The notes beneath the pieces are model-generated. The model saw only the letters and a list, made by a program, of their open reading frames with translations, was not told the DNA's origin and did not search any database. A program made the position numbers and the translations under genes. Below, piece by piece: positions 47,855 to 57,306 of a stretch of 64,000 bases of DNA. Location: positions 124,001-188,000 of the forward strand of contig NZ_BMVK01000001.1 of NCBI RefSeq assembly GCF_014650675.1. The letters run 5' to 3'. The DNA is from Streptomyces anulatus (GTDB lineage Bacteria > Actinomycetota > Actinomycetes > Streptomycetales > Streptomycetaceae). Positions within the stretch are counted from its first letter, which is position 1, and each line of letters begins with the position of its first letter.

Positions 47855-48005
47855 CCTCCGGCAGTTCGCTACGGCTACTGATCAGCGTCGTCGCTGCCGG
47901 AGGTCTCTTCCACCCCTGCACGCCATGTGCGTGCCTGGGCCGGCGCCCCGGGACCGATAACGGTCCGTATTGACGGGACGTCGCGTAAGGAGTACTCCCC
48001 TCCGT
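47855..48005 (-). promoter_or_regulatory. yybP-ykoY (manganese) riboswitch-like leader of terC
   Basis: Reading on the minus strand, the aptamer has the 5' motif ACGGAGGGGAGTACT (GGGGAGUA is the family hallmark) and the 3' motif AGAGACCTCCGGCAG. CGGAGG (47999-48004) can pair with CCTCCG (47898-47903) as P1. The same 3' strand, CCTCCGGCAG (47894-47903), pairs perfectly with CTGCCGGAGG (47855-47864), which contains the terC Shine-Dalgarno. These are mutually exclusive, so ligand binding should free the Shine-Dalgarno. Confidence 0.75.
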
Positions 48006-48092
48006 TCCCCGAACAGTACAGGCATCACCAAGGAAAGGTAAAGGAAAGGGTAAAGAAGTCGTCAAAACCGCAGGTCGGAGAGGTTGGGGCGG

Positions 48093-50057
48093 TCAGCGGC
48101 CGGCGGCTCGACGGGCGGCCGCCACCGCCGCGAGCACCTGTTCCAGGACGCGGCTGCCCGGCGGAACCGCCAACGGCTCGTACGTCCACGCATGCCCGAC
48201 CCACGGATCGGCGAGGTGGCTGTCGGCGACCGGGGTGATCCGCAACAGCGAACGCCACAGCGGGTCGAGCACCGGCCCGTACGCACTGGCCTCCTCCCGG
48301 TCCGCGACCATCAGGAGGTGCACCCCGACCGCGGGGCCCTCGTCGGCGAGATAGCGGAGCTGGGTGACGGCCCGGTCGTCGAAGCCGTGCGGGAAGTCGT
48401 TGACCACCAGGAGCTGCTCGCCGGTGTCCAGGTCGGGCGGGAGCGAGTCGGCCGCCCCGGCGCGCACCGCCATCTGCACCAGGTCCACCCGTCGGGTGAG
48501 GTGGGCGAGGACCGAGGCCACTCCCCCGGCTCCGGCGGCGGGCGGCCCGGCGAGGACGCCCGCGTCGACCAGCGGCGCGAGCGGACCGGCCGCGGCGCCC
48601 GCCGGATCGATGACGTGCACCGAGAACTCACCGGGCGGATACACCGCGAGGAGCCGTGCCGCGTGGGCGACCGCCGTCTCCATGGCGAGCCCGCGCAGCC
48701 GGTCCGTGTCCATCAGGGCCGCCGCCTCGGACGCCGTCCGTCCGCTGTCCACCCAGATCCCGCGCTCCAGCGGCAGCCGGACGAGCAGCGGCACGCGCAG
48801 GTCGGTGCGCTCGGGAAGGTGGAGGTCGCCGATGCGCAGGGCCATCGGTATCTCCATGGGGACGCGGTGGGCGTGCCAGACGGGGTTGCCCCAGCCGGCG
48901 TACGCGGCCGGGAGCGCGGGCTCGACGACGGCCGCCTCGGCAGCCAGCTGGGCCAGATCGCGGTCGAGGGCCTCCCGGGCCCGGGAAGTCAGCTCGTCGC
49001 GCTTGGCGCGGGCCGCCTCGCGGGCTCGGTCGCCCGCACCGCCGATCCGGTTGCGCGGGTCGGACAGGGCCCGGTCGAGCTCCTGGTCCATGCGGGACTC
49101 GGCGAAGTCGACAGCGCTGCGGTAGGCGGCGACGGCGCGGGCCAGATCCTCGAACATGCCCCAGATCTGGTTGTAGAGGCGCTCGTCCATCGACCAGCCG
49201 GTGGCGTCGCCCGCGACCGGCTGGGCGGCCTGTCCGGGCTGGGCGGGGGGCGCGGTGGGCGGGGGCGACGGGGGTGCGGCGTGCTGCCGTCGCGGGTGCG
49301 CGTAGTTGATGGGGCCGTCGGCGGCGGGTCCCGCGGCGGCCGGGCCCGGGGCGGTGTGCGGCTGGGGTGCGGTGGCCGGGTCGGTCAGCGGCTCGGGGGG
49401 CCCCGGGGCCGGGGGCGGTGTGGGCGGGCGGTGGTCCGCGGAGCCCGCCGCGTGCCGTACGCGGTCGCCTCCCTGGGTCCGGGGCGGCGGCGCCACCGAG
49501 CGGGCCAGCCCCCGGGTGACGGCCTCCTGAATGGATCCGGCCAGTCCGGTGGCCTCGGCCACGCCCTGGTCGGCGAGCATCTCGGCGAGCCCGCCGGCGT
49601 ACCCCTGTCCCACGGCGCGGACCTTCCAGGCGTCCTGGCGGCGGTAGAGCTCCAGGGCGCTGACCGCGGACTCGGCGTCGAGGCCGGTGAGCGTGAAGGT
49701 GGCGATCTCGGCGCCGTCGAGGCCGGTGACGGCGACGAAGGGGGCGGGGACGGCTCCGAACCGTGCCGGGCCGCCGGCTCCGACGGGAAGCGCGAGCAGC
49801 ACGGTGACCCGGTGGGCGCCGACGGGCAGTGCCTCCAGGTCGACGGCGAGCCGGTGGTCGGCCGCCGCCTGCTGGGAGACCTCAAGACCGGGGAGCTGGG
49901 GCGAGCCGGGGTGGGCGATCCACTCGACGCCGCGCACCGTGCCCCGCTCGTCGCCGAGGGTGGCCCCGGCCACGACGGGCGTGCCCGCCGACACCCGGAT
50001 CTCCAGACGGGTCTGGGGCAAGGTGTGGTTCTGCCCCCGGACCAGTTCGGCCGTCAT
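48093..50057 (-). CDS. TerD-domain protein fused to a degenerate FtsK/HerA-like domain
   Basis: 654 residues. Residues 1-170 are a TerD beta-sandwich (AGLEV-like GVEWIAHPGSPQLPGLEVSQ, FTLTGLDAESAVSALELYRR). A Pro-rich linker spans about 185-300. The C-terminal 350 residues resemble the end of FtsK-type ATPases: a helical segment, then LLVRLPLERGIWVDSGRTA where Walker A would be but without G-K-S/T, then LLVVNDFPHGFDDRAVTQL as a weak Walker B, and GVHLLMVADREE. ATP hydrolysis is therefore unlikely. Start ATG 50057. Part of the terC/terD cluster. Confidence 0.85.
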   Translation of the reverse strand: MTAELVRGQNHTLPQTRLEIRVSAGTPVVAGATLGDERGTVRGVEWIAHPGSPQLPGLEVSQQAAADHRLAVDLEALPVGAHRVTVLLALPVGAGGPARFGAVPAPFVAVTGLDGAEIATFTLTGLDAESAVSALELYRRQDAWKVRAVGQGYAGGLAEMLADQGVAEATGLAGSIQEAVTRGLARSVAPPPRTQGGDRVRHAAGSADHRPPTPPPAPGPPEPLTDPATAPQPHTAPGPAAAGPAADGPINYAHPRRQHAAPPSPPPTAPPAQPGQAAQPVAGDATGWSMDERLYNQIWGMFEDLARAVAAYRSAVDFAESRMDQELDRALSDPRNRIGGAGDRAREAARAKRDELTSRAREALDRDLAQLAAEAAVVEPALPAAYAGWGNPVWHAHRVPMEIPMALRIGDLHLPERTDLRVPLLVRLPLERGIWVDSGRTASEAAALMDTDRLRGLAMETAVAHAARLLAVYPPGEFSVHVIDPAGAAAGPLAPLVDAGVLAGPPAAGAGGVASVLAHLTRRVDLVQMAVRAGAADSLPPDLDTGEQLLVVNDFPHGFDDRAVTQLRYLADEGPAVGVHLLMVADREEASAYGPVLDPLWRSLLRITPVADSHLADPWVGHAWTYEPLAVPPGSRVLEQVLAAVAAARRAAGR

Positions 50058-50140
50058 TGCCCTGTCCCCCTCGACGATGGCCCGCCCGCCGGTGGGCGCG
50101 GTGCCGCGTACTGCTGTGCCGTGTGCGTGCCGTGTGTGGG

Positions 50141-50174
50141 GCGGCTCCCGGCGGCGGGTGCCTCCGGGAGCCGC
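50141..50174 (-). terminator. Terminator after small terD
   Basis: GCGGCTCCCGG (50141-50151) pairs perfectly with CCGGGAGCCGC (50164-50174); 43 nt beyond the stop of the upstream terD. Confidence 0.75.
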
Positions 50175-50217
50175 TCCTGCCCGTCTCGGTGCCGGCCGTG
50201 CCGGACCGGTGCGGGTC

Positions 50218-50796
50218 CTACAGGTGCGGGAGGATCGACGGCATCAGGTCCTGGAAGGTGCGGCCGTTGGCCGGGTTCCCGAGGGCCGTCATCTGCCATC
50301 CGCTGCCCGCGCGGTGCACCTTCGCCATGATCTGGGCGGTGTACTGGCCGCCGCCGTCGAGCGTGTACCGGGCGAGCTCCTGGCCGTTGGTCTCGTCGAC
50401 GATGCGGCAGAAGGCGTTCTGGACCTCCTGGAACGTTTGCCCGGTGAAGGAGTTCACCGTGAAGACGATCTGGTCGATGTGGACCGGAATGCGCTGGAGG
50501 TCGACGAGGATCGCCTCGTCGTCGCCGCCGGAGCCCGCGCCGCCGACCAGGTTGTCGCCGGTGTGCTTGACCGAGCCGTCATCGCTGACGAGGTGGCGGA
50601 AGAACACGACGTCGACCGGCTGCTTGTCGGCGAAGAGCACCGCCGAGGCGTCCAGGTCGACCTCGCGGGTGCGCGAGCCGAACAGACCGCGGCGCGGAGC
50701 CGCCTGCCAGCCGAGCCCCATCCGTACCGCGGTCAGGGTCCCCCCGTCGCTCTTCTGCAGGCTGATGGCCTGACCCTTGGTCATATTGACCGTCAC
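50218..50796 (-). CDS. terD: TerD family protein
   Basis: 192 residues from GTG 50796 (MTVNMTKGQAISLQKSDGG), with GAGGGGA 6 nt before it. Calcium-site motifs REVDLDASAVLFA and GDNLVGGAGSGGDDEAILVD and the end AYTLDGGGQ-like RYTLDGGGQYTAQIMAKVH are canonical TerD. TerD proteins bind Ca2+ and are tied to tellurite, phage and envelope stress responses. An upstream in-frame start adds a Cys-rich peptide without family similarity. Confidence 0.92.
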   Translation of the reverse strand: MTVNMTKGQAISLQKSDGGTLTAVRMGLGWQAAPRRGLFGSRTREVDLDASAVLFADKQPVDVVFFRHLVSDDGSVKHTGDNLVGGAGSGGDDEAILVDLQRIPVHIDQIVFTVNSFTGQTFQEVQNAFCRIVDETNGQELARYTLDGGGQYTAQIMAKVHRAGSGWQMTALGNPANGRTFQDLMPSILPHL

Positions 50797-50944
50797 GCGC
50801 TGTCCCCTCTCGGCATTGCCCCGCAACCATCCGTGTGCGGTTTCCCCGCACCCTACGCATTCCACCCCGGGCGGCAGCAGGCTCGGTCCGTTTTTGTGTC
50901 GGTCTTGCAACACACCCGGCGCGGCATGCCCGGCGCCATGGATT

Positions 50945-51034
50945 CCACGCCGGATTCCAGGCCGGAATCCACCTCGGACTCCGGCGTGGGGAGGGCACGG
51001 AACCGGCGCGCGTCAGTGGCGATCACGCGCCGGT
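50945..51034 (-). terminator. Two hairpins after uvrB
   Basis: The nearer hairpin is ACCGGCGCG (51002-51010) with CGCGCCGGT (51026-51034). The farther is CCACGCCGGA (50945-50954) with TCCGGCGTGG (50980-50989), enclosing GGATTCC/GGAATCC. Both lie between the uvrB stop and terD. Confidence 0.75.
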
Positions 51035-51047
51035 CGGGCCACCCGGA

Positions 51048-53177
51048 TCAGGCGAGGCCCGCCTCCTTCATCTGACGCAGCTCCTTCTTCAGCTCACCGA
51101 CCTCGTCGCGCAGCCGGGCGGCCACCTCGAACTGCAGATCCGCGGCGGCGGCCCGCATCCGCTCGGTCATCTCCTCGATGATCCCGGCCAGCTCGGTCGC
51201 GGGCCGGTCGCTGAGGACCGCGCCGGGCGAGGCCGCCCTGCCCTTCGCCCCGCCCTTGGCGGCCTTGCCGCCGAGCGCGGGCACCGGCGCCTTGGCCTCC
51301 TTGCCCTGCCGGTAGCCGGTGCCGAGCAGCTGCTCGGTGTCGACCTCCTCGCGGGCGATGGTCGCGACGATGTCGTTGATCTTCTTGCGCAGGGGCTGCG
51401 GGTCGATGCCGCGCTCGGTGTTGTACGCCACCTGCTTCTCGCGGCGGCGGTTCGTCTCGTCGATCGCCTGCGCCATGGCCGGGGTGATCTTGTCGGCGTA
51501 CATGTGGACCTGGCCGGAGACGTTACGGGCGGCGCGGCCGATGGTCTGGATGAGCGAGGTGCCGGAGCGCAGGAAGCCCTGCTTGTCGGCGTCGAGGATG
51601 GCCACGAGGGACACCTCGGGAAGGTCGAGGCCCTCGCGCAGGAGGTTGATGCCGACGAGCACGTCGTACTCACCGGAGCGCAGCTCGCGCAGCAGCTCGA
51701 TGCGGCGCAGGGTGTCGACGTCGCTGTGCAGATAGCGGACCTGGATGCCGAGCTCCAGGAAGTAGTCGGTGAGGTCCTCCGACATCTTCTTGGTGAGCGT
51801 GGTGACCAGGACCCGCTCGTCGCGCTCGACGCGCTTGCGGATCTCGTGGACCAGGTCGTCGATCTGGCCCTCGGTGGGCTTGACCACGACCTCGGGGTCG
51901 ACGAGGCCGGTGGGGCGGATGATCTGCTCGACGAACCCGTCGCCGCGCGAGAGCTCGTACTTCCCCGGAGTGGCGGAGAGGTACACCGTCTGGTCGATCC
52001 GCTTCAGGAACTCCTCCCACTTCAGCGGCCGGTTGTCCATGGCCGAGGGCAGCCGGAAGCCGTGGTCGACGAGGGTCCGCTTGCGGGAGGCGTCGCCCTC
52101 GTACATCGCGCCGATCTGCGGGACCGTGACGTGGGACTCGTCCAGGACGAGCAGGAAGTCGTCCGGGAAGTAGTCGAGGAGGGTGTTGGGGGCGGTGCCG
52201 GGCGCGCGGTCGTCGAAGTGCATCGAGTAGTTCTCGACGCCGGAGCAGGTGCCGATCTGGCGGAGCATCTCGATGTCGTACGTGGTGCGCATGCGCAGTC
52301 GCTGGGCCTCCAGCATCTTGCCCTGCTTCTCCAGCTCGGCCAGGCGCAGCTCCAGCTCCCGCTCGATGCCGCCGACGGCCTTCTCCATCCGCTCGGGCCC
52401 GGCGACGTAGTGGCTGGCGGGGAAGACGTGGACCGTGGGGTCCTCGCTGATGATCTCGCCGGTCAGCGGGTGGAGCGTGGACAGCGCCTCGATCTCGTCG
52501 CCGAACATCTCGATGCGGACGGCGAGCTCCTCGTAGACCGGGAAGATCTCGATGGTGTCGCCCCGGACCCGGAAGGTGCCGCGGGTGAACGCCAGGTCGT
52601 TGCGGCTGTACTGCATCTCGACGAAGCGGCGCAGCAGCTGGTCGCGGTCGATCTCCTCGCCCACCTTGAGCTGGACCATGCGGTCCACGTACTCCTGGGG
52701 CGTGCCGAGGCCGTAGATGCAGGAGACGGAGGCGACCACGACGACGTCGCGCCGGGTGAGCAGCGAATTCGTCGCCGAGTGGCGCAGCCGCTCGACCTCC
52801 TCGTTGATGGAGGAGTCCTTCTCGATGTAGGTGTCCGACTGCGGGACGTACGCCTCGGGCTGGTAGTAGTCGTAGTACGAGACGAAATACTCCACCGCGT
52901 TGTTCGGGAGGAGCTCACGGAACTCGTTGGCCAGCTGGGCGGCGAGGGTCTTGTTCGGCGCCATCACCAGGGTGGGGCGCTGCAGCTTCTCGATCATCCA
53001 GGCGGTGGTCGCCGACTTGCCGGTGCCGGTCGCGCCGAGCAGGACGACGTCCTTCTCATCCGCGCGGATACGCCGCTCCAGCTCGGCGATGGCCGCCGGC
53101 TGGTCTCCGCTGGGCTGGTAGGGACTGACGACCTCGAAGGGCGCCACCGAACGTTCGATCTTGGAAACGGGCCGCAT
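51048..53177 (-). CDS. uvrB: Excinuclease ABC subunit B
   Basis: 709 residues from ATG 53177. P-loop [20 protein letters not shown], beta-hairpin [24 protein letters not shown] box [12 protein letters not shown], motif [21 protein letters not shown], and the C-terminal UVR helix ([20 protein letters not shown]) that recruits UvrC. A linker of about 40 residues rich in Ala/Lys/Gly precedes UVR. It verifies damage after UvrA loading. Single gene with its own terminators. Confidence 0.97.
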   Translation of the reverse strand: MRPVSKIERSVAPFEVVSPYQPSGDQPAAIAELERRIRADEKDVVLLGATGTGKSATTAWMIEKLQRPTLVMAPNKTLAAQLANEFRELLPNNAVEYFVSYYDYYQPEAYVPQSDTYIEKDSSINEEVERLRHSATNSLLTRRDVVVVASVSCIYGLGTPQEYVDRMVQLKVGEEIDRDQLLRRFVEMQYSRNDLAFTRGTFRVRGDTIEIFPVYEELAVRIEMFGDEIEALSTLHPLTGEIISEDPTVHVFPASHYVAGPERMEKAVGGIERELELRLAELEKQGKMLEAQRLRMRTTYDIEMLRQIGTCSGVENYSMHFDDRAPGTAPNTLLDYFPDDFLLVLDESHVTVPQIGAMYEGDASRKRTLVDHGFRLPSAMDNRPLKWEEFLKRIDQTVYLSATPGKYELSRGDGFVEQIIRPTGLVDPEVVVKPTEGQIDDLVHEIRKRVERDERVLVTTLTKKMSEDLTDYFLELGIQVRYLHSDVDTLRRIELLRELRSGEYDVLVGINLLREGLDLPEVSLVAILDADKQGFLRSGTSLIQTIGRAARNVSGQVHMYADKITPAMAQAIDETNRRREKQVAYNTERGIDPQPLRKKINDIVATIAREEVDTEQLLGTGYRQGKEAKAPVPALGGKAAKGGAKGRAASPGAVLSDRPATELAGIIEEMTERMRAAAADLQFEVAARLRDEVGELKKELRQMKEAGLA

Positions 53178-53216
53178 GCAACCACCGTACGGCTCGCCAC
53201 TGACAACGGCCCCGGA

Positions 53217-54029
53217 TCAGCGGTACCGGGCCCCTCCCACCCTCTCGCGGGCGGTGCTCCGCGGGCCCGGGGCGGGGTCGCCCGTCACGGCCCTGGGGTC
53301 GAACAGGAGCACCACGGCGGCGAGGAGCAGGAAGCAGGCGGGGCCGGCCAGCATCGGGCCGATCATCTCGGCGGGCCGGTCGCCCGGCAGGACGTCGGCC
53401 AGGTCGGGCGGCAGGGTGGGCGGCAGGTGCAGGTGCACGTCGAGCGCGGCCATACCGGTGTAGTGCATCCCGGTCACCGCGACGGCCATCAGGATGCTCG
53501 CGCCGAGGCCGGAGAGGGCTCCACGGAGGGTGACGGCCGCCCACAGGGCTCCGGTGGCGGCGCACCCGGCGATCAGCACCGAGAGGACGACGAGGGGGGT
53601 GTCGTACGCGAACTGTGCGTCCATGCGCATGCCCGCCATGCCGAGATAGTGCATCGAGGCGATGCCGAGGCCGGTGATGGTGCCTCCCGTGATCAACGCC
53701 ATGCGGGTCGCGCCCCGGTACCCGACAATGAAAATGCCGATGCCGATCATCACCACGGCCACGGCCAGGCCCGCGAAGGTGAGGGGTTTGTCGTAGGAGA
53801 TCGGAGCCTCCTGGACGGTGAAGCCCGTCATCGCGACGAAGTGCATGGTCCACACCCCGGAGCCGATGGACAGCGAACCCAGCGCCAGCCAGCCGGCCCG
53901 CCAGGAGCGTGAGGCGTGAAGGGACCGGGTGGTGCAGCGGAGCCCGAGGGCGGCTCCCAGGGCGGCCATGAGGAACGCCGCGACCGGAGTCACCAGGCCG
54001 TAGGTGAAACCGTCGACTGTTCCTTGCAT
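53217..54029 (-). CDS. MHYT-domain integral membrane protein
   Basis: 270 residues, about seven transmembrane helices. Three MHYT-type motifs are visible: WTMHFVAM, SMHYLGMAGM and GMHYTGMAAL, proposed to bind copper and sense diatomic gases. Unlike many relatives there is no attached GGDEF/EAL or kinase domain. ATG 54029 (MQGTVDGFTYG) is preferred over 54173 because the extra 48 residues are not family-like. Divergent from the GDPD gene. Confidence 0.85.
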   Translation of the reverse strand: MQGTVDGFTYGLVTPVAAFLMAALGAALGLRCTTRSLHASRSWRAGWLALGSLSIGSGVWTMHFVAMTGFTVQEAPISYDKPLTFAGLAVAVVMIGIGIFIVGYRGATRMALITGGTITGLGIASMHYLGMAGMRMDAQFAYDTPLVVLSVLIAGCAATGALWAAVTLRGALSGLGASILMAVAVTGMHYTGMAALDVHLHLPPTLPPDLADVLPGDRPAEMIGPMLAGPACFLLLAAVVLLFDPRAVTGDPAPGPRSTARERVGGARYR

Positions 54030-54258
54030 GCGCGTACGCCCTTCGAGAAAGCCCGGGGTCGAGGAGAGTCCCCAAGAGGCGAGTCCCGGCAGGCAGACAA
54101 AGAAGGCCCATTTTATCGGCACGTCCTCGTGCCCTGCTCCGGCGGTGGCCCCGGGACCGAAGGTTCCGTTCATTTCGCGGCCATCGCCGCCCCGCCGGGC
54201 GTTGGCGGGCCGCTGTCACTCTCTGCGTGTCCGCACACTCCCGACGTGAGGAGTCACC

Positions 54259-55134
54259 GTGTTCGTCCGCACCGCAACCGCCTCCACCACGGCCGCCGCC
54301 CTGCTCGGCGCCGGCGCCCTGCTGCTGCCCGCCGACCGGCCCGAGGCTCCGGAGCGGCAGGACGCCCCGGTCGTCGTGGCCCACCGGGGGGCATCGGGCT
54401 ACGCGCCGGAGAACACCCTCGCCGCCGTCGACGCCGCGGACGCGCTAGGCATCGACTGGGTCGAGAACGACGTCCACCGCACCCGTGACGGCGTGCTCGT
54501 CGTCCTGCACGACACCGACCTGAAGCGCACGACGGACGTCGAGCAGGTCTTCCCCGACCGGGCGCCGTGGGCGGTCAAGGACTTCACCGCGGCGGAGCTG
54601 ACGAAGCTCGACGCGGGCAGCTGGTTCGGAACGCAGTTCACCGGGGCCCGGGTGCCGACGCTCACCCAGTTCCTGCACCGTGTGGAGCACAACCGGCAGA
54701 AGCTGCTCCTGGAGATCAAGAGCCCGGCGACCTACCCGGGCATCGAGCGGGACATCATCCAGGTCCTGGGACGGTCGGGGTGGCTGGACCGCTCCCACGT
54801 ACGGAGCCGGCTGGTCATCCAGAGCTTCGGCGCCGACAGCGTGAAGAAGGTGCACAGCCTGCGCCCCGACATCACGACCGGCTTCCTGGGCACCCCGGCG
54901 GTGGCCGACCTGCCCGCGTACGCGGCGTTCACCGATCAGATCAACCCCTCGTACGCGACGATCGGCGCGGACTACGTGGCGGCCGTCCAGCGGCTCAAGG
55001 GCCCGCACGGCAAGCGTCTGCGGGTGAACACGTGGACGGTCAACAAGGCGGCGGACGCGGTGAAGGCCCGTGACTACGGGGTCGACGGCATCATCACCAA
55101 CTTCCCCGACGTGGTGCGCGACGCGACGAGCTGA
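54259..55134 (+). CDS. Secreted glycerophosphodiester phosphodiesterase
   Basis: 291 residues from GTG 54259 with GAGGAG 5 nt upstream. N-terminal signal (ASTTAAALLGAGALLLPAD). GDPD catalytic motifs: VVAHRGASGYAPENT (His), WVENDVHRTRDG (Glu/Asp metal ligands) and VVLHDTDLKRTT (His). It hydrolyses glycerophosphodiesters, or teichoic-acid-type polymers in some secreted relatives, outside the membrane. Single gene followed by a terminator. Confidence 0.93.
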   Translation: MFVRTATASTTAAALLGAGALLLPADRPEAPERQDAPVVVAHRGASGYAPENTLAAVDAADALGIDWVENDVHRTRDGVLVVLHDTDLKRTTDVEQVFPDRAPWAVKDFTAAELTKLDAGSWFGTQFTGARVPTLTQFLHRVEHNRQKLLLEIKSPATYPGIERDIIQVLGRSGWLDRSHVRSRLVIQSFGADSVKKVHSLRPDITTGFLGTPAVADLPAYAAFTDQINPSYATIGADYVAAVQRLKGPHGKRLRVNTWTVNKAADAVKARDYGVDGIITNFPDVVRDATS

Positions 55135-55146
55135 CGCGGCAGGGGC

Positions 55147-55174
55147 GGGCCCGTCGGCTTCCGCCGATGGGCCC
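55147..55174 (+). terminator. Terminator after the GDPD gene
   Basis: GGGCCCGTCGGC (55147-55158) pairs with GCCGATGGGCCC (55163-55174), one G-U pair, loop TTCC. Further GGGCCCG repeats follow up to 55230. Confidence 0.8.
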
Positions 55175-55254
55175 GTCGTTTTCCCGCCGGCGGGCCCGCC
55201 GGTTCTCCACCGACGGGCCCGCCGCTGTCAGTGGCGGGTCGTACGGTGGTCGGC

Positions 55255-55812
55255 ATGAACAGCTACGGGACCGGTGCCGAGCCGGCCGTCGAGTGGACCG
55301 TCGTGGACAGCGCCATCGGCCCGCTGCTGCTGGCCGCGACCGGGGCCGGTCTGGTGAGTGTGTCCTTCCACGCCCGCCCCGCCGTGCGGGACGCGGTCCT
55401 CGACCGGTTGCGGACCCGGTTCGGCGCGGATCCGGTGGAGGCGCCCGGCTCCGCGCGGCTCGCCGGGCCGATACGCGGGCTCGCGGCGTATTTCGCGGGC
55501 GAGCAGCAGGAATTCGACCTCGATCTGGACTGGTCGCTGACCTCCGGGTTCCACCGTGAGGTGCTCCGCGAGCTGGCCTCCGGGGTGCCCTACGGGACGG
55601 TCGTCGGGTACGGGGAACTGGCCGCGCGGGTCGGCCGGCCCGAGGGGGCGCAGGCGGTGGGCGCGGCCATGGGGGCCAACCCGCTGCCGGTGGTGGTGCC
55701 GTGTCACCGGGTGGTGGAGAGCGACGGCGGCCTGGGCGGGTTCGGCGGCGGTCTGGAGACCAAGCGGCAGCTGCTGGCGCTGGAGGGGTTCCTGCCGCAG
55801 CCGCTGTTCTAA
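55255..55812 (+). CDS. ogt: Methylated-DNA--protein-cysteine methyltransferase (Ogt/Ada-C type)
   Basis: 185 residues from ATG 55255. The active site VVVPCHRVVESDGGLGGFGG contains the acceptor cysteine; GVPYGTVVGYGELAARVGRP is the DNA-binding helix. Removes O6-alkyl groups from guanine in a suicide reaction. A GTG-initiated form 24 nt longer is possible. Extends the DNA repair content of the window. Confidence 0.94.
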   Translation: MNSYGTGAEPAVEWTVVDSAIGPLLLAATGAGLVSVSFHARPAVRDAVLDRLRTRFGADPVEAPGSARLAGPIRGLAAYFAGEQQEFDLDLDWSLTSGFHREVLRELASGVPYGTVVGYGELAARVGRPEGAQAVGAAMGANPLPVVVPCHRVVESDGGLGGFGGGLETKRQLLALEGFLPQPLF

Positions 55813-55917
55813 GGCGTGTTCTGAAAGTTCCGCCCGCTCGGCGAACGCTGCTCCAGAACAGGGTCCGTTCACCCGCCCGGGTGCACGGCGGCGGCCGGGC
55901 GGTGACACACTGCGCCG

Positions 55918-57192
55918 GTGACGCGACCCCTCTCCCTCCCCCAGGTCACGGCTGCCGGCCTGCCCGCTCTCCAGCGCCGGACGTCGGCCGTGCTCATCAT
56001 CAGCCAGATACTCGGCGGCCTCGGCGTGGCCATCGGCATCGCCCTGGCCCCGATGCTTGCCGCCGAGGTGAGCGGATCGGAGGCGCTGTCCGGGCTGGCG
56101 CCGACCGCGTCCGTCGTCGGCACGGCGCTGCTGTCGCTGCCGCTGGCCGCCCTGATGACCGCCCGGGGCCGCCGGTCCGGCCTGACGCTCGCCTATGTGA
56201 TCGGTGCGCTGGGCGGTGGTCTGGTGGTCCTGGCCACGATGCTGCCCAGCTTCCCGCTGCTGCTGCTCGGCATGGCCGCGTTCGGCGCCGGGTCCCTGGC
56301 CGGTCTCCAGGCCCGGTTCGCGGCGGCCGACCTGGTGGGGCCGGAGCGGCGGGGGCGGGCGATCTCCACCGTCGTCTGGGCCACCACGATCGGCTCGGTC
56401 GTGGGCCCCAACATCTCGGCCCCGGCGAGCCGGCTGTTCCGCGGTACGCCGGTGCCCGAGGCCGCCGGGCCGTATCTGTGCTCGGCCGCCGTGTTCCTCG
56501 TCGCCGGACTGGTCGTGTCGCTCGCGCTGCGCCCGGATCCGCTCCTCACCGCCCGCGCCCTGGCCCCGGAGGGCCCGACGGCGCCCCCGAAGCGCTCACT
56601 GCGCGCCGGGGTCGAGGCCGTCCGGGAGTCACCGATGGCGCGGCTCGCCCTGCTGACGGTCACCGTGTCGCACACCGCCATGGTGTCGATCATGGTGATG
56701 ACCCCGGTCGACCTGGGGCGGCACGGCGCCGGTCTCCAGCTCATCGGGCTCGTCATCAGCGGGCACATCGCGGGCATGTACGCGTTCTCCCCGGTGATGG
56801 GGTGGCTGGCCGACCGGTTCGGCCGACTGGCCGTGATCGGGCTGGCCGTCGGACTGCTGAGCTGCGCGGCGCTGCTCGCGGGCACCGCCGGGCCCCGGCA
56901 CGGGCAGACCGCCGCGGGCCTGTTCCTGCTGGGCCTCGGCTGGTCGGCGGGGATGATCGCCGGTTCGGCGCTGCTCACCGACGCGGTCCCCCGGTCCGCC
57001 CAAGCCGCGGTGCAGGGGCTGTCGGACCTGACCATGAACGCGGCGGCGGCCGTCGGCGGGGCGGCGGCCGGGGTGATCGTCGCCCAGTGGGGATACGGCC
57101 CCCTCAACGCGATCGGCGCCGCGCTGCTGCTGCCGGTCGCCGCGCTCGCCCTGCGCCGGAGCCTGCGACGGCCGGGAGCGGTCAGCGGCTGA
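55918..57192 (+). CDS. MFS transporter
   Basis: 424 residues from GTG 55918, twelve predicted membrane helices, with the A-type motif GWLADRFGRLAVIG between helices 8 and 9 and APMLAAEVSGSEALSG in the first half. The family is drug/metabolite exporters. It starts 105 nt after the alkyltransferase gene without a clear terminator between. Substrate unknown. Confidence 0.9.
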   Translation: MTRPLSLPQVTAAGLPALQRRTSAVLIISQILGGLGVAIGIALAPMLAAEVSGSEALSGLAPTASVVGTALLSLPLAALMTARGRRSGLTLAYVIGALGGGLVVLATMLPSFPLLLLGMAAFGAGSLAGLQARFAAADLVGPERRGRAISTVVWATTIGSVVGPNISAPASRLFRGTPVPEAAGPYLCSAAVFLVAGLVVSLALRPDPLLTARALAPEGPTAPPKRSLRAGVEAVRESPMARLALLTVTVSHTAMVSIMVMTPVDLGRHGAGLQLIGLVISGHIAGMYAFSPVMGWLADRFGRLAVIGLAVGLLSCAALLAGTAGPRHGQTAAGLFLLGLGWSAGMIAGSALLTDAVPRSAQAAVQGLSDLTMNAAAAVGGAAAGVIVAQWGYGPLNAIGAALLLPVAALALRRSLRRPGAVSG

Positions 57193-57251
57193 CACGCCGC
57201 CGGACCGCACCCCGGCCGCAACCGCCGGCAACCGCCCCCACCGCCTCAGAC

Positions 57252-57293
57252 ACAGCTACAGCTACAGCTACAGCTACAGCTACAGCTACAGCT
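57252..57293. repeat. Seven perfect copies of a hexanucleotide
   Basis: ACAGCT repeated seven times without interruption, between the convergent MFS and cupin genes. Far lower in GC than the surroundings. Confidence 0.95.
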
Positions 57294-57306
57294 CAGCCTC
57301 CAGCCG

